NCBI GenBank assembly: GCA_021847645.1 | Contig: JAJZQG010000038.1 | Span: forward strand, 1 to 47,475 | Source: Myxococcales bacterium | GTDB lineage: Bacteria; Myxococcota_A; Polyangia; Polyangiales; Polyangiaceae | Direction of reading: 5' to 3' | DNA length: 47,475 bases | Shown here: one piece after another, positions 9,131 through 21,757 of the stretch | Position numbering within the stretch: position 1 is the stretch's first letter | Layout of the letters: each line of letters opens with the position of its first letter | The notes under the pieces: model-generated | Database searches by the model: none | Seen by the model: the letters and a program-made list of their open reading frames with translations, nothing else | What the model was told of the DNA's origin: nothing | Program-made: the position numbers and the translations under genes

Positions 9131-9444
9131 GCTCGCCGAGGATGCGCTCTGCAGCGGGGCTGCGAGGCTTGGGGAGGGAGGTGCGTGAACGCGCCCGTGG
9201 GCAGGCACGCTACCGAACGGTGCCCGGCGGGCGCGACCGTTGGGTCCGCTTGACCGCGACGAGAACGGGGGGCTGAGTCCGCGGTCGTCACGACATGTCG
9301 GCCGAAAAACAAACGGGTGCCGGGCGCACGCGGTCGGTTGCGAGAACGCCGAGGACCGGTACAATGGCCCTTCCCGACCGCGTCGCGCGCCCGGGTTCGC
9401 GAGCGCCCGGACGTTGTCTTGATGATCCTTCGCGAGGAGTTTCC
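9131..9444 (+). promoter_or_regulatory. Intergenic region with promoter for the amidohydrolase fusion
   Basis: 314 nt without a gene. A hairpin GGCGAGC/GCTCGCC (9116-9122 and 9131-9137) straddles the kinase stop codon. Farther down is a sigma-70-like pair: TTGCGA at 9338-9343, a 16-bp spacer, then TACAAT at 9360-9365. This would give a leader of about 70 nt ending in the GAGGAG ribosome binding site (about 9434-9439) in front of ATG 9445. Confidence 0.45.
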
Positions 9445-13275
<3,831 letters not shown>

Positions 13276-13328
13276 GCCCCGACTTCTCCTTCCTCGCACC
13301 GCGAGAGGCACAATGGTATGCGCTGCCC

Positions 13329-14720
13329 ATGGATTCCATGGACAGCGCGCCTCCCGCGCGATTCCACCGAAGCTTCTGGACGGCGAACGCCACTGAGCTG
13401 CTCGAGCGCGGGGCCTACTACTCGATGGCCTCGTTCGTGGTCATCTACCTGGGCCGGTTGGGCATGGGCAAGTACTGGCCCAGCACGCTCAACAGCCTGC
13501 TCTGGACGCTCGTCTACTTCCTGCCCATCCTGTCGGGCACGATCGCGGACCACATCGGCTTTCGCAAGTCGCTGTTGGGCGCCTTCGTGCTGCTGGCGGC
13601 CGGCTACCTGCTGATGGGCTCGCCGGTGTGGATCGGCGGCGCCGCGCTCGCTGACAAGGCCACGGACCACGTGACCGCGCCCCTGTGGATAGGAGCCAGC
13701 GTGATGGTCGCCATCCTGCTCATCGGCATGGGCGGCTCGGTCATCAAGCCGTGCATCTCGGGCACCGTGCAGAAGACCGCGGGCAAGCGCGCCACGCTGG
13801 CCTTCTCCATCTTCTACATGGTGATCAACATCGGCTCCCTGGTCGGCCGCGGCACGGCCTACGTGGTCCGCACCCACTACACGCTCGTGTCCATCTTCGG
13901 CGTCGCGGCGGTATGCTCGATAGCAGCGTTCTTCACCGTGCTGGCGATGTACCGCGACCCGGACAAGGACCTCGGGCAGCCTCCGGCCAAGCCCAAGCGG
14001 TCCATCGGACGCATCCTGCTGGACATGTTCCTGGTGCTGCGCAATGCTCGCTTCACCCTGTTTCTGCTCGCCAACTCCGGCTTCACCTTCCTGTATGCGC
14101 AAGTCTACAACGTCATGCCCTTGTACCTGGAGAAGGTGCTCGAGCAGAAGCCTCCGGTCGACATCTACACGATGGCCAACCCCTTCACGATCGTGTTCTT
14201 CCAGCTCGCGATCACCAGGCTCTTCGGCAAGCTCAAGCCGATCGTCTCCATCGTGGTGGGCACCGTCATCATCGGCGGTTCGATGAGCATCAATCTGGTG
14301 CCGCTGATCATGAACGGAGGGCCGCGGGCCACGGTCTGGAACCTGCTGCCGCTCGGCTCCCTGTTCATCGTGATGACGGTGGCCTTGGTCGCGTTCGGAG
14401 AGCTGTTCGCGCAAGCCAGAACCTACGAGTACATCGGCGCCCTGGCGCCCAAGGGCCAGGAGGGGCTGTTCCTCGGCTACGCGAATCTGCCGATGGCGAT
14501 CGGGGCACTGACGGGCGGCCCGGTAGGTGCCCTCATCTTCAACGAGATCATGTGCAAGAACGCCGTCAAGCAGCCCGACGGGCTGCTGGCGCTCGACACG
14601 GCCCACGCGGCGATGGGCTGGGGCCTGCTCATGGGGGTCGGCCTCGTCTCGGCCGCGCTCATGTGGCTCTACAACCTCTGGATCACGAAGAGCCCGATTC
14701 CTCGTCCGGCCGACGGCTGA
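13329..14720 (+). CDS. Proton-dependent oligopeptide transporter (POT/PTR family)
   Basis: 463 residues of mostly membrane helices (about 12). The N-terminal POT signature E-x-x-E-R occurs as NATELLERGAYY at about residues 17-28, the motif that couples proton movement to di/tripeptide uptake. Residues such as VIKPCISG and the first-helix YY agree with the family. An MFS fold in the inner membrane is expected. Two ATGs (13329 and 13338) lie in the inverted repeat CCATGGA-T-TCCATGG at 13327-13341, and neither has a convincing ribosome binding site. It follows the amidohydrolase lipoprotein by 53 nt. The long insert between helices 3 and 4 (WIGGAALADKATDHVTAP) is unusual but small. Confidence 0.88.
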   Translation: MDSMDSAPPARFHRSFWTANATELLERGAYYSMASFVVIYLGRLGMGKYWPSTLNSLLWTLVYFLPILSGTIADHIGFRKSLLGAFVLLAAGYLLMGSPVWIGGAALADKATDHVTAPLWIGASVMVAILLIGMGGSVIKPCISGTVQKTAGKRATLAFSIFYMVINIGSLVGRGTAYVVRTHYTLVSIFGVAAVCSIAAFFTVLAMYRDPDKDLGQPPAKPKRSIGRILLDMFLVLRNARFTLFLLANSGFTFLYAQVYNVMPLYLEKVLEQKPPVDIYTMANPFTIVFFQLAITRLFGKLKPIVSIVVGTVIIGGSMSINLVPLIMNGGPRATVWNLLPLGSLFIVMTVALVAFGELFAQARTYEYIGALAPKGQEGLFLGYANLPMAIGALTGGPVGALIFNEIMCKNAVKQPDGLLALDTAHAAMGWGLLMGVGLVSAALMWLYNLWITKSPIPRPADG

Positions 14721-14883
14721 CGCATCGAGCGCTCGGAAGCCGGCAACGGCCACGGCCAACGGCGATGCACGGATCCATGCTCGGAACGTTGACGCAGGCG
14801 CGTACTTGGCCGCCTCGCCTCGGCCTTGATAGCGTTTCAAGCGCTGTCTCCGCGGCTCGAACGTTCGTCTGCAACGCTCGCTC

Positions 14884-15699
14884 ATGAGTCCTCTTGCCAA
14901 ACCGCCTGTGGCCCTCGCTCGTCGGCAAACGCTCGCCCCGTGGCTCGGGACCACCGCTGTCGTCGGCATGGTGGCGTTCGCGGCCGCCCAGGCCGTCTTT
15001 TCTCGCCTGAGCAGCGAATCCGAAGTGGCGCCGGTGCCCGAGTTGCACCCGGTCGACCCGCTCGCCGAGACCGATTCGCTCGCTGCCCGCAGCGCTCCCG
15101 CCGACACCCCCGCCGCGATCGAGGGCACCGGTTCCAGCCCAGCAGCTGGCGCCGCCTCCGTCGACCCGCACAAGGCGCAGCCCGAGACCTGCGTATTGCA
15201 GAGTCCTCTCACCGAAACCGAGCTCCTGAGGGTGCTGTGGGAAGGCCATGTGGCCTGGTCCGGAAAGCCTCCGACGCCCCAGCGGCTCGCCTGCGCCTTT
15301 GCCCATTGCGCCCTCGAGCACGCCCGCGGCAAGCGCATCTTCGGCAACAACCTTGGCCATGTCACCACCACGGGGGGCTGGACCGGCCGGTCCTGTCAGT
15401 ACTCGTGGACGAAGCGGACCTCCACGCATCCGGACCGCTGGCGTGTGGTCCGGCTCCGGTTCCGGATGCACGACACGCTGCAGGAAGGGGCCCTCGACTA
15501 CTGGAAGCTCATGGGGTCGCAATATCGAATTGCGCTCGATGCGTGCGACGCGGGGGACGCGGAGAAGGCCGGGCGCGTTCTCGGCGAGCTGGGCTACTAC
15601 ACCAGCGACATCGACTCCTACGCCACGGCGATGAAGGGGCTGTTCGTGGTGGCCCGCAAGCGCATCAAGTGGGCGGCCGGGACGGCCTTGCGCCCGTGA
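14884..15699 (+). CDS. Membrane-anchored glucosaminidase-like (GH73-type) murein hydrolase, divergent
   Basis: 271 residues. One membrane segment near residues 20-40 (LGTTAVVGMVAFAAAQAVF) acts as a signal anchor, followed by a Pro/Ala/Ser-rich linker to about residue 95. The C-terminal 170 residues follow the FlgJ/GH73 pattern: a helix with the probable general-acid Glu145 (CALEHARGKRIFGNNLG), an FRMHDTLQEGALDYW segment matching the FR-x-Y-x-S-x-x-E-x-x-x-D-Y element, and a GYYTSDIDSYATAMKGL end matching the GYATDPxYxxKL element. That fits cleavage of peptidoglycan glycan chains in the periplasm. The assignment is from pattern only, and similarity is low. Hydrolase context: other envelope lipoproteins around it. 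Confidence 0.6.
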   Translation: MSPLAKPPVALARRQTLAPWLGTTAVVGMVAFAAAQAVFSRLSSESEVAPVPELHPVDPLAETDSLAARSAPADTPAAIEGTGSSPAAGAASVDPHKAQPETCVLQSPLTETELLRVLWEGHVAWSGKPPTPQRLACAFAHCALEHARGKRIFGNNLGHVTTTGGWTGRSCQYSWTKRTSTHPDRWRVVRLRFRMHDTLQEGALDYWKLMGSQYRIALDACDAGDAEKAGRVLGELGYYTSDIDSYATAMKGLFVVARKRIKWAAGTALRP

Positions 15700-15707
15700 G
15701 GCTGCGC

Positions 15708-15725
15708 GGCACGCTGCGCCGTGCC
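15708..15725 (+). terminator. Hairpin after the GH73-like gene
   Basis: GGCACG-(6 nt)-CGTGCC at 15708-15725, 9 nt after the stop. There is no T run, so at best a weak or Rho-assisted stop. The remaining stretch to 15936 shows no gene. Confidence 0.3.
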
Positions 15726-15936
15726 CTTCGACGGTCGGCGGCTTCCGAGCGGTGGGCGAGCGCGCGTGGCTGAGCGCCGCACCCTCATCGGGCGAGCCCG
15801 CAGGTCCGATTCGCCACGCCGCGGCATTCTGCCCCGGTGCGTCCGGGCAACACACGGCTCCGGAGTTCGCGCACGCGCGGGCCGCGTCATTGTCTCTCTT
15901 TCGCTTCGCCCGCCCTTCCCGTGGCATGCGAGCTGC

Positions 15937-15955
15937 TACACTCTGTGTGCAGGAG
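15937..15955 (+). promoter_or_regulatory. -10-like TACACT and AGGAG ribosome binding site
   Basis: TACACT at 15937-15942 resembles the TANNNT boxes found before several genes here. AGGAG at 15951-15955 is 9 nt before ATG 15965 but only 3 nt before ATG 15959, which favours 15965 as the start. Confidence 0.4.
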
Positions 15956-15964
15956 ACCATGGTC

Positions 15965-16459
15965 ATGTTCCGTCGATCACTCGCGGCGGTCGCGGCCGCC
16001 ACAGCCTTGTTGATGGGGGGTTGCGAGTCGACCGGATACGGCCAGGGCGCGCTGTGGCCCGCCGCGCCCGGTCCCGGTGCCCCCACCCCCGGCGCTCCAC
16101 AGCCGGTCGGATTCTCCTGGCGGAGCGACGGCCCCAGCGCGACGCGCGGAACGCTCCGGGTGCGGCTCGCGGACGGCCGCCAGTTCGAAGGCCCCTACAT
16201 TCAGCCTACGACCCTGCGTGATGTGTGGTTCGACGAGCCGCGGTGCGGCTGGCGAGGCTGTTGGGACGGCGATCGGATGGCCTGGGCCATGCACTACAGC
16301 GGCAGGCTGATCTCCGTGCTGAAGGACCGAAAGGGCGAATCGATGCAGTGCCGGTTCGAGCTGGCCTATCCGCAAGAAGGGCCGGCCGGCGGAGGCATCG
16401 GCCGATGTACCCTGTCGACGGGAGAACGCATCGAAGGCGCGGTGTTGAACGGGGAGTAG
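15965..16459 (+). CDS. Small lipoprotein, unknown function
   Basis: 164 residues. MFRRSLAAVAAATALLMGGC is a textbook lipoprotein signal (lipobox L-M-G-G-C, Cys at residue 20). A short Pro/Gly/Ala spacer follows, then a single compact beta-rich domain (residues about 50-160) that contains paired cysteines (RCGWRGCWDG, QCRFELAY, RCTLSTGE). The wording of the strands (GTLRVRLADGRQFEGPYI, GRCTLSTGERIEGAV) resembles small beta-barrel domains that repeat a Gly-rich hairpin. An in-frame ATG at 15959 is possible. No neighbour suggests a job for it. Confidence 0.75.
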   Translation: MFRRSLAAVAAATALLMGGCESTGYGQGALWPAAPGPGAPTPGAPQPVGFSWRSDGPSATRGTLRVRLADGRQFEGPYIQPTTLRDVWFDEPRCGWRGCWDGDRMAWAMHYSGRLISVLKDRKGESMQCRFELAYPQEGPAGGGIGRCTLSTGERIEGAVLNGE

Positions 16460-16516
16460 ACGCGGTTCGCAGCCCGCTCCGGTCCGTGTTCGACCTGCAC
16501 CCCGCGATCCCGGACG

Positions 16517-17179
16517 CTACGGCCGAGCGCACGACAGCCCGGACGCGGCCGTGCCGCGGCACGATGACGCACCCGACGCGCACAACCCGTCGCCCCCGCA
16601 ATCGCAGCTCATGTCGCTCGAGCAGCCCGGAAGCCACCTGACGCAGTGCAGGCCATCGCGCTCGTCTAGGACGCACGCGGATCCCTCGGCCGCGCACGTG
16701 GCGCAGTCCGGAACGCTCTCGCAGCGTGACGCCGAACCGCAGTACGTCATGCACCCCGCGTCGGACGGCATCATGGGCACCGTGCCGGCCTCGCAGGGCG
16801 AGACGCCAGGACACAAGGAACCGAAACACTCGCTCGCTTGGTAGCGGCACGCTCTTTCGCCCGTGTCGCCCGGCAAACCTCGCAGCCATTCCACCAGCTG
16901 ATCGCCCTCCGGCGCCGTGTTCAGAACCGCCATGTCGCCGTCGCTTCCGAGCATGACAGGCGTGTAGAGGCTGGTGGCCGGGTCGAACAGATATGCCACA
17001 TAGCGAGCATCGCCGTAATCGGCGCAGTTGCTCTGGGCCAGCAGCACGCCCCGCCGCGCGCCCCCCACCAGCGCGAACTTCGCCAGCAGGGTACTCGCAT
17101 CCACCTTGCCGACCAACTGGGGACTCGTCCCGTGCTTCCGGGTTTGCCGATCGCTTGATTTCAAGCTCGCCAAGCTCAC
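16517..17179 (-). CDS. Cys-rich secreted-type protein, apparently lacking its N-terminus
   Basis: 220 residues from a GTG at 17179. The frame upstream is open for only another 28 codons to a TGA and contains no ATG, no signal peptide and no good ribosome binding site. The first 110 residues look like the middle of a folded domain (LAKFALVGGARRGVLLAQSNC, YVAYLFDPATSLYTPVML). The last 110 carry about 18 cysteines in the spacing typical of Myxococcota extracellular Cys-rich tails (CATCAAEGSACV, GLHCVRWLPGC, CDCGGDGLC). Such proteins normally start with a lipoprotein signal, so this copy may be 5'-truncated or decayed, or may start at the GTG and stay in the cytosol. Function unknown. Confidence 0.5.
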   Translation of the reverse strand: MSLASLKSSDRQTRKHGTSPQLVGKVDASTLLAKFALVGGARRGVLLAQSNCADYGDARYVAYLFDPATSLYTPVMLGSDGDMAVLNTAPEGDQLVEWLRGLPGDTGERACRYQASECFGSLCPGVSPCEAGTVPMMPSDAGCMTYCGSASRCESVPDCATCAAEGSACVLDERDGLHCVRWLPGCSSDMSCDCGGDGLCASGASSCRGTAASGLSCARP

Positions 17180-17260
17180 CCGTCCATCGCGGCCTGTGCC
17201 AGCTGTGCCAAGATCGCGATCGGCCGTGCGCGCCGAGCCCGGCGTCCGTGGTCAACCACG

Positions 17261-17279
17261 CCACCGTTGGTGGTAGTAT
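17261..17279 (+). promoter_or_regulatory. Inverted repeat and -10-like TAGTAT 7 nt before a start codon
   Basis: CCACC-GTT-GGTGG (17261-17273) abuts TAGTAT (17274-17279), and ATG 17287 follows after 7 nt with no ribosome binding site. That geometry would place the transcription start at or beside the ATG, so the mRNA may be leaderless. Confidence 0.4.
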
Positions 17280-17286
17280 CGCCCCC

Positions 17287-18339
17287 ATGATTCGACGCTT
17301 CTGCATCTTGCTCGCGACCCTCGCGCTGGTCGTCGGCTGTGGTTCATCGCTCAAGAGCACCGAGCCGGCGACTGCCGTGGCGGCTCCCCCACCGGTGGCA
17401 CCCGAGCCCGCAGGCGCGCAAGGTGCCGCCCCTGTCGACAACGCGACAGCGCCCGCCCCGGCTTCGGCCACGCCTTCTTGCCCCGACGGCTCGAGCTGGA
17501 ACGGGAGCCGGTGCGCGGGCAATGCCGTGCTCTCGCACGACGCAATCGGCAGCGGCCCCCAAGGCCCGTCCGGCGGCTCCGGGGATTCGACGAGCACCCC
17601 GCTTCAGACCCTCACCCGCGAGAACGTCGAGCCTTCGCGGCCCGCCGAGCCTGCGGTTCCCGACAACCTGGGCTCCGGACCGCTCGCCGGCGTGTGGGTG
17701 GAGAGCTTCGCCACGCGCCCGGGCTGCTCGGACAAGATTGTCATTCGACAGGAAGGCTCGGAGCTGCAGCTCTCCGGAGCCGACTGCAACAGCGGACAGC
17801 GCTATGACTTTCAAGCCGCTCGGTTCGCCGGAAATACGCTGACCGTCCGCTCCGCGTCGGGCTCGGGCAGCACGCTCATCACCTACACGCTTCGCCAGAC
17901 CCGCCCCGGTGAGCTCAAGGGCAAGGCCGAGGTCAGCGGCGGCGGAGAGAAGCGCAGCTACGACGTCACCTGGGCGCGCTCCAGCGCCCCGCAACCCTCG
18001 GCGCCGGCGCCCGCGACCGTAGCCCATCCGGGGCTCGAGGGAGTCTGGGTCGAATCCTTCGGATCGCGCGCGGGCTGCTCCGACAAGATCGCCATCCACC
18101 AGGTCGGCAACACGCTCTCGTTCTCCGGCGCCGACTGCAACGACGGCAACCCCTACATCTACAGCGAGGTGAGCTTCAACGGGATCGTCCTCGCGGTCAA
18201 GGTCACCGTCCCGTCGACCCGTTACGTCATCCGCTACAACCTTCGCCAGACGCATCCGGGCGAGTTGAAGGGCCGCGCGACGGTGACCGGTGCGGGCACC
18301 ACCAACACGTATGACGTGACCTGGAAACGCCAGGACTGA
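17287..18339 (+). CDS. Lipoprotein with a tandemly duplicated beta-rich domain
   Basis: 350 residues. The signal MIRRFCILLATLALVVGC ends in lipobox V-V-G-C. A Pro/Ala-rich linker and one C-P-D-G-S-x-W-x-G-S-x-C motif precede two copies of a domain of about 95 residues at about 135-230 and 252-347. Each copy begins GVWVESF, has PGCSDKI or AGCSDKI and SGADCN (a likely disulfide pair), then YTLRQTRPGELKG or YNLRQTHPGELKG, and closes with YDVTW. The copies are clearly related but diverged, so the duplication is not recent. No catalytic motif is visible. A ligand-binding role at the cell surface is possible but unproven. The gene precedes pta by 47 nt on the same strand. Confidence 0.78.
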   Translation: MIRRFCILLATLALVVGCGSSLKSTEPATAVAAPPPVAPEPAGAQGAAPVDNATAPAPASATPSCPDGSSWNGSRCAGNAVLSHDAIGSGPQGPSGGSGDSTSTPLQTLTRENVEPSRPAEPAVPDNLGSGPLAGVWVESFATRPGCSDKIVIRQEGSELQLSGADCNSGQRYDFQAARFAGNTLTVRSASGSGSTLITYTLRQTRPGELKGKAEVSGGGEKRSYDVTWARSSAPQPSAPAPATVAHPGLEGVWVESFGSRAGCSDKIAIHQVGNTLSFSGADCNDGNPYIYSEVSFNGIVLAVKVTVPSTRYVIRYNLRQTHPGELKGRATVTGAGTTNTYDVTWKRQD

Positions 18340-18386
18340 AACACGCGCGTCGTCGGAATCCGACCACTTCGACAGGAGAAGGCGCA

Positions 18387-20507
18387 ATGGCCAATAGTCT
18401 GTACGTCACCGGGGTCGAGGCGCACAACGGCAAGGTTCTCGTCTCGCTGGGCATCCTGAGCATGCTCGAGCGCAGCGGCCAGAAGGTCGGCTTCTTCCGT
18501 CCGGTCGCCAGACCATTCCGCCTGCCCGGCTCCGATCACGACGTCATCGACCGCGACGCCTATCTCATGCACGAGGTCTTCGACCTGCCCTTCGACATGT
18601 CCGAGATGGTCGGGGTCACAAGCAAGGAAGCCGAATCCCTCGCAGCCTCCGGCAAGCAAGGTGCCGTCGCCGAGACCATCCTCGAGGCCTACAAGCGTCT
18701 CCAGGACAAGGTCGACTTCGTCGTCGTGCAGGGAACGGACTACCTGAGCGCGACTTCCGCGGTCGAGACCGAGCTCAACATCGAGCTGGCGCGGGATCTG
18801 GGCACGCCCGTCGCGCTGGTGGTCGACGGCTCCTGCAACGACGCGGAGGCCATTCACTCGCGGACGATGATCGCGGTCGACGGGTTCCGCGAGAAGGGGT
18901 GCGAGGTGGTGGCCGCGCTGCTCAACAAGGTGGACCGCAATCCGCTGGAGCTCATCGCGGGCCGCCTGGTGCAGCGGCTGCGATCCGCGGGAATCCCGGT
19001 CGTGGCGACCATTCCGGAGCTGCCGGCCCTGGGCATGCCACGCATGGACGAGGTCGCAGCTCACCTCGGCGGCCACGTGCTGTACGGCCGCGAATATCTC
19101 CACAACAAGGTCGGCCGCATCATCGTCGCGTCCGGGTCGGTCGAGACGATGATTCCGCTGCTCGCCGACAACGTCCTGCTGGTCACGCACCTGGATCGCC
19201 ACGACGCGATCTTCATGGCGATGCTCTCGCTTCTGTCCCACGCGACGCCCAACATCGCGGGCATGGTGCTGTCGGGCGAGCAGGAGCTGTCCGCGCCGGT
19301 GGCCCAGCTGCTCGAAGGTCTGCCCGGCCCGCGCATTCCCATCGTGCGTTCGCCCAAGCTGACCTACGAGACCACGCTCGCGCTCACCCAGGTCAAGGCC
19401 GCGCTCATCCCCGAATACAAGCGCGAAGTCGAGATGGCGCGCCAGCTGTTCGAGTCTCACGTCGACACCGAGGCCCTGCGCAAGGCCATCCACGTCAGCA
19501 CCCCCAAGGCCGTCACCCCCAAGATGTTCAAGTACGGCCTGGTCAAGCAGGCGCGCGTGCTCAAGCAGAAGATCGTCATGCCCGAGGGCGACGATCCGCG
19601 CATCCTGCGCGCCGCCGATGCCCTGCTGCGCTTGCAGGCGGTGGACCTGGTGCTGCTGGGCAATCCCGAAGACATCCGCACCAAGGCCGGACAGCTCGGG
19701 GCGGACATTGGATCGGCCGAAGTGGTCAACCCGCAGGACACGCCCTGGGCCGAGGAATTCGCCTCCATGTACCACGACATGCGCAAGCACAAGGGCATGA
19801 CCCTCGAGGCCGCGCGCGAGGCGATCCTCGACCCGCCCCTGTTCGGCGTGCTGATGGTCCAGACCGGCCGCGCCGACGGCATGGTCGCCGGCGCCCGCAC
19901 CTCCACCGCCGCGACCATCCGGCCCGCCTTCCAGGTCATCAAGACCAAGCCCGGCTGCAGCCTCGTGTCCTCGGTCTTCTTCATGTGCCTGGAGGACCGG
20001 GTGCTGGTGTACGGCGACTGCGCGGTCAACCCGGACCCTACCGCCCAGGAGCTCGCCGAGATCGCCGTCACCAGCGCGGAGACCGCTCGCGCCTTCGGCA
20101 TCGAGCCCATCGTCGCCCTGCTCTCCTATTCCACCGGCACGTCCGGCGCCGGGCAGGACGTCGACAAGGTCCGCGAGGCGGTGCGCATCGCACGGCAGCT
20201 CGGGCCGAATCTGGTGCTCGAAGGGCCTCTGCAATACGACGCCGCGGTCGACGCCGGTGTGGCCAAGACCAAGCTGCCCGATTCGAAGGTAGGCGGCCGG
20301 GCGACCGTCTTCGTGTTTCCCGACCTGAACACGGGCAACAACACCTACAAGGCAGTGCAGCGCTCCGCCCACGCCATCGCCATCGGTCCCGTCCTGCAGG
20401 GCCTCAACAAGCCCGTCAACGACCTGAGCCGCGGCTGCCTGGTCGAGGACATCATCAACACCGTCGCCATCACCGCCATCCAGGCGCAAGCCTGCCGCAG
20501 CGCCTGA
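18387..20507 (+). CDS. pta: Phosphate acetyltransferase (long form)
   Basis: 706 residues, typical of the long three-domain Pta. It interconverts acetyl-CoA and acetyl phosphate in the cytosol. The N-terminal P-loop-like/BioD-related domain (residues 1-215), a central DRTGG-type regulatory domain (about 215-370) and the C-terminal PTA/PTB catalytic domain (from about 385: [15 protein letters not shown], then [50 protein letters not shown]) are in order. An AGGAGAAGG site 6 nt before ATG 18387 fixes the start. No acetate kinase gene is adjacent. It converges with the MacB-like operon, stop to stop, 10 nt apart. Confidence 0.95.
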   Translation: MANSLYVTGVEAHNGKVLVSLGILSMLERSGQKVGFFRPVARPFRLPGSDHDVIDRDAYLMHEVFDLPFDMSEMVGVTSKEAESLAASGKQGAVAETILEAYKRLQDKVDFVVVQGTDYLSATSAVETELNIELARDLGTPVALVVDGSCNDAEAIHSRTMIAVDGFREKGCEVVAALLNKVDRNPLELIAGRLVQRLRSAGIPVVATIPELPALGMPRMDEVAAHLGGHVLYGREYLHNKVGRIIVASGSVETMIPLLADNVLLVTHLDRHDAIFMAMLSLLSHATPNIAGMVLSGEQELSAPVAQLLEGLPGPRIPIVRSPKLTYETTLALTQVKAALIPEYKREVEMARQLFESHVDTEALRKAIHVSTPKAVTPKMFKYGLVKQARVLKQKIVMPEGDDPRILRAADALLRLQAVDLVLLGNPEDIRTKAGQLGADIGSAEVVNPQDTPWAEEFASMYHDMRKHKGMTLEAAREAILDPPLFGVLMVQTGRADGMVAGARTSTAATIRPAFQVIKTKPGCSLVSSVFFMCLEDRVLVYGDCAVNPDPTAQELAEIAVTSAETARAFGIEPIVALLSYSTGTSGAGQDVDKVREAVRIARQLGPNLVLEGPLQYDAAVDAGVAKTKLPDSKVGGRATVFVFPDLNTGNNTYKAVQRSAHAIAIGPVLQGLNKPVNDLSRGCLVEDIINTVAITAIQAQACRSA

Positions 20508-20517
20508 GCCCGGCCTC

Positions 20518-21753
20518 CTACTCGCGCCCCAGCGCCTGGATCGGATCCATCCGCGCCGCTCGTCGCGCCGGGAAGAACCCGAACACCACGCCGATCAGCA
20601 TGCTGGTCACCACCGCGATGACCAGCGGCGCGGGCTGCACCGCCATGGGCCACTCGAGAACATTGCGCAGGACCGCGATCAGCACCACGCCCAGCGCCAC
20701 GCCGCCCACCCCTCCCAGCAACCCCAGAATCACCGACTCGACCAGAAACTGCACCAGGATGTCCCCCTCCTGGGCGCCGATCGCCATGCGGATGCCGATC
20801 TCGCGGGTGCGCTCCGCCACCGACACCAGCATGATGTTCATGATGCCGATTCCACCGACGAACAGCGATACGACCCCCACGCTCAGCAGCAGCGTGCTCA
20901 GGGCGCCGTAGATCGAATCCTGGCGCTTCTGCAGCTCCTCCTGCGTGCGAATCACGAAGTCCGGATCCTCTCCCTCGGCGATGTGGTGCCTCTGCCGCAG
21001 AATCGACTCGATTTGCGTCGTAGCCTGCCGGACCGTGTCGCCGGACGTGGCGCTGGCCTGGATCTGCCCCACGCCACGCCAGCTCCCGCTGCCCGAGATG
21101 CGCGACTTGAACGCAGGCAGGGGCACCACCGCCAGATCGTCCTGGTCCTGGCCTCCGAAGGGCGACTGGCCCTTGAGCTCGAGCACGGCGATGACGCGGA
21201 ACGGTTGCTGGCCGATGCGCACGGTGCGTCCGATGGGGTCGATCGGCCCGAACAGCTCGCGGGCAGGCGTGGCCCCCAGCACGATCACCGACTGCCGGTC
21301 CTCGTGCGCGGACGGGTCCCACAGCGCGCCGCGGTCCGCGTTCCACGAGCGGATGCGGAAGAAGTCGAGGGTGCTGCCGTAGACTTGCGTGTTGTAGTTG
21401 CGGCCCTCGTACACCAGCTGCGCGGTGAGTCGGGCGACGGGCGCGGTGGCGCTGACGCTGGCCGCCTCCCGCGCGATCGCGACCGCGTCATCCTCGGTGA
21501 GCCCCAGATCCGCGCCCACGGCCTTGCGCGCTCCGGAGCGCTGGTTGGGCGACGAGAAGATGACGATCATGTTGGAGCCCAGGCTCTCGACCTTCTTGTT
21601 GATGTTCTCCCGGGCCCCGCTGCCCATCGCCGATACCAGCACCACCGCCGCAATCCCGATCAGGATGCCCAGCACCGTGAGCGAAGCTCGCAGCTTGTTG
21701 CGCCGGACGGCTCCGAGGGCGAGGCGGGTGGCGGACAGAAAGACGTAGAGCAT
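20518..21753 (-). CDS. MacB-type ABC transporter permease (second of two)
   Basis: 411 residues. An N-terminal membrane helix ([20 protein letters not shown]), a large periplasmic MacB_PCD domain (about 45-280), then three C-terminal helices of the FtsX domain with the [26 protein letters not shown] signature region and the C-terminal [14 protein letters not shown] motif. It would act with the ATPase and membrane-fusion protein upstream in the operon. The ATG at 21753 lies 4 nt after the stop of the first permease, so translation is probably coupled. It is the last gene of the operon. Whether the two permeases form a heterodimer is an inference. Confidence 0.92.
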   Translation of the reverse strand: MLYVFLSATRLALGAVRRNKLRASLTVLGILIGIAAVVLVSAMGSGARENINKKVESLGSNMIVIFSSPNQRSGARKAVGADLGLTEDDAVAIAREAASVSATAPVARLTAQLVYEGRNYNTQVYGSTLDFFRIRSWNADRGALWDPSAHEDRQSVIVLGATPARELFGPIDPIGRTVRIGQQPFRVIAVLELKGQSPFGGQDQDDLAVVPLPAFKSRISGSGSWRGVGQIQASATSGDTVRQATTQIESILRQRHHIAEGEDPDFVIRTQEELQKRQDSIYGALSTLLLSVGVVSLFVGGIGIMNIMLVSVAERTREIGIRMAIGAQEGDILVQFLVESVILGLLGGVGGVALGVVLIAVLRNVLEWPMAVQPAPLVIAVVTSMLIGVVFGFFPARRAARMDPIQALGRE

Positions 21754-21757
21754 CGGG

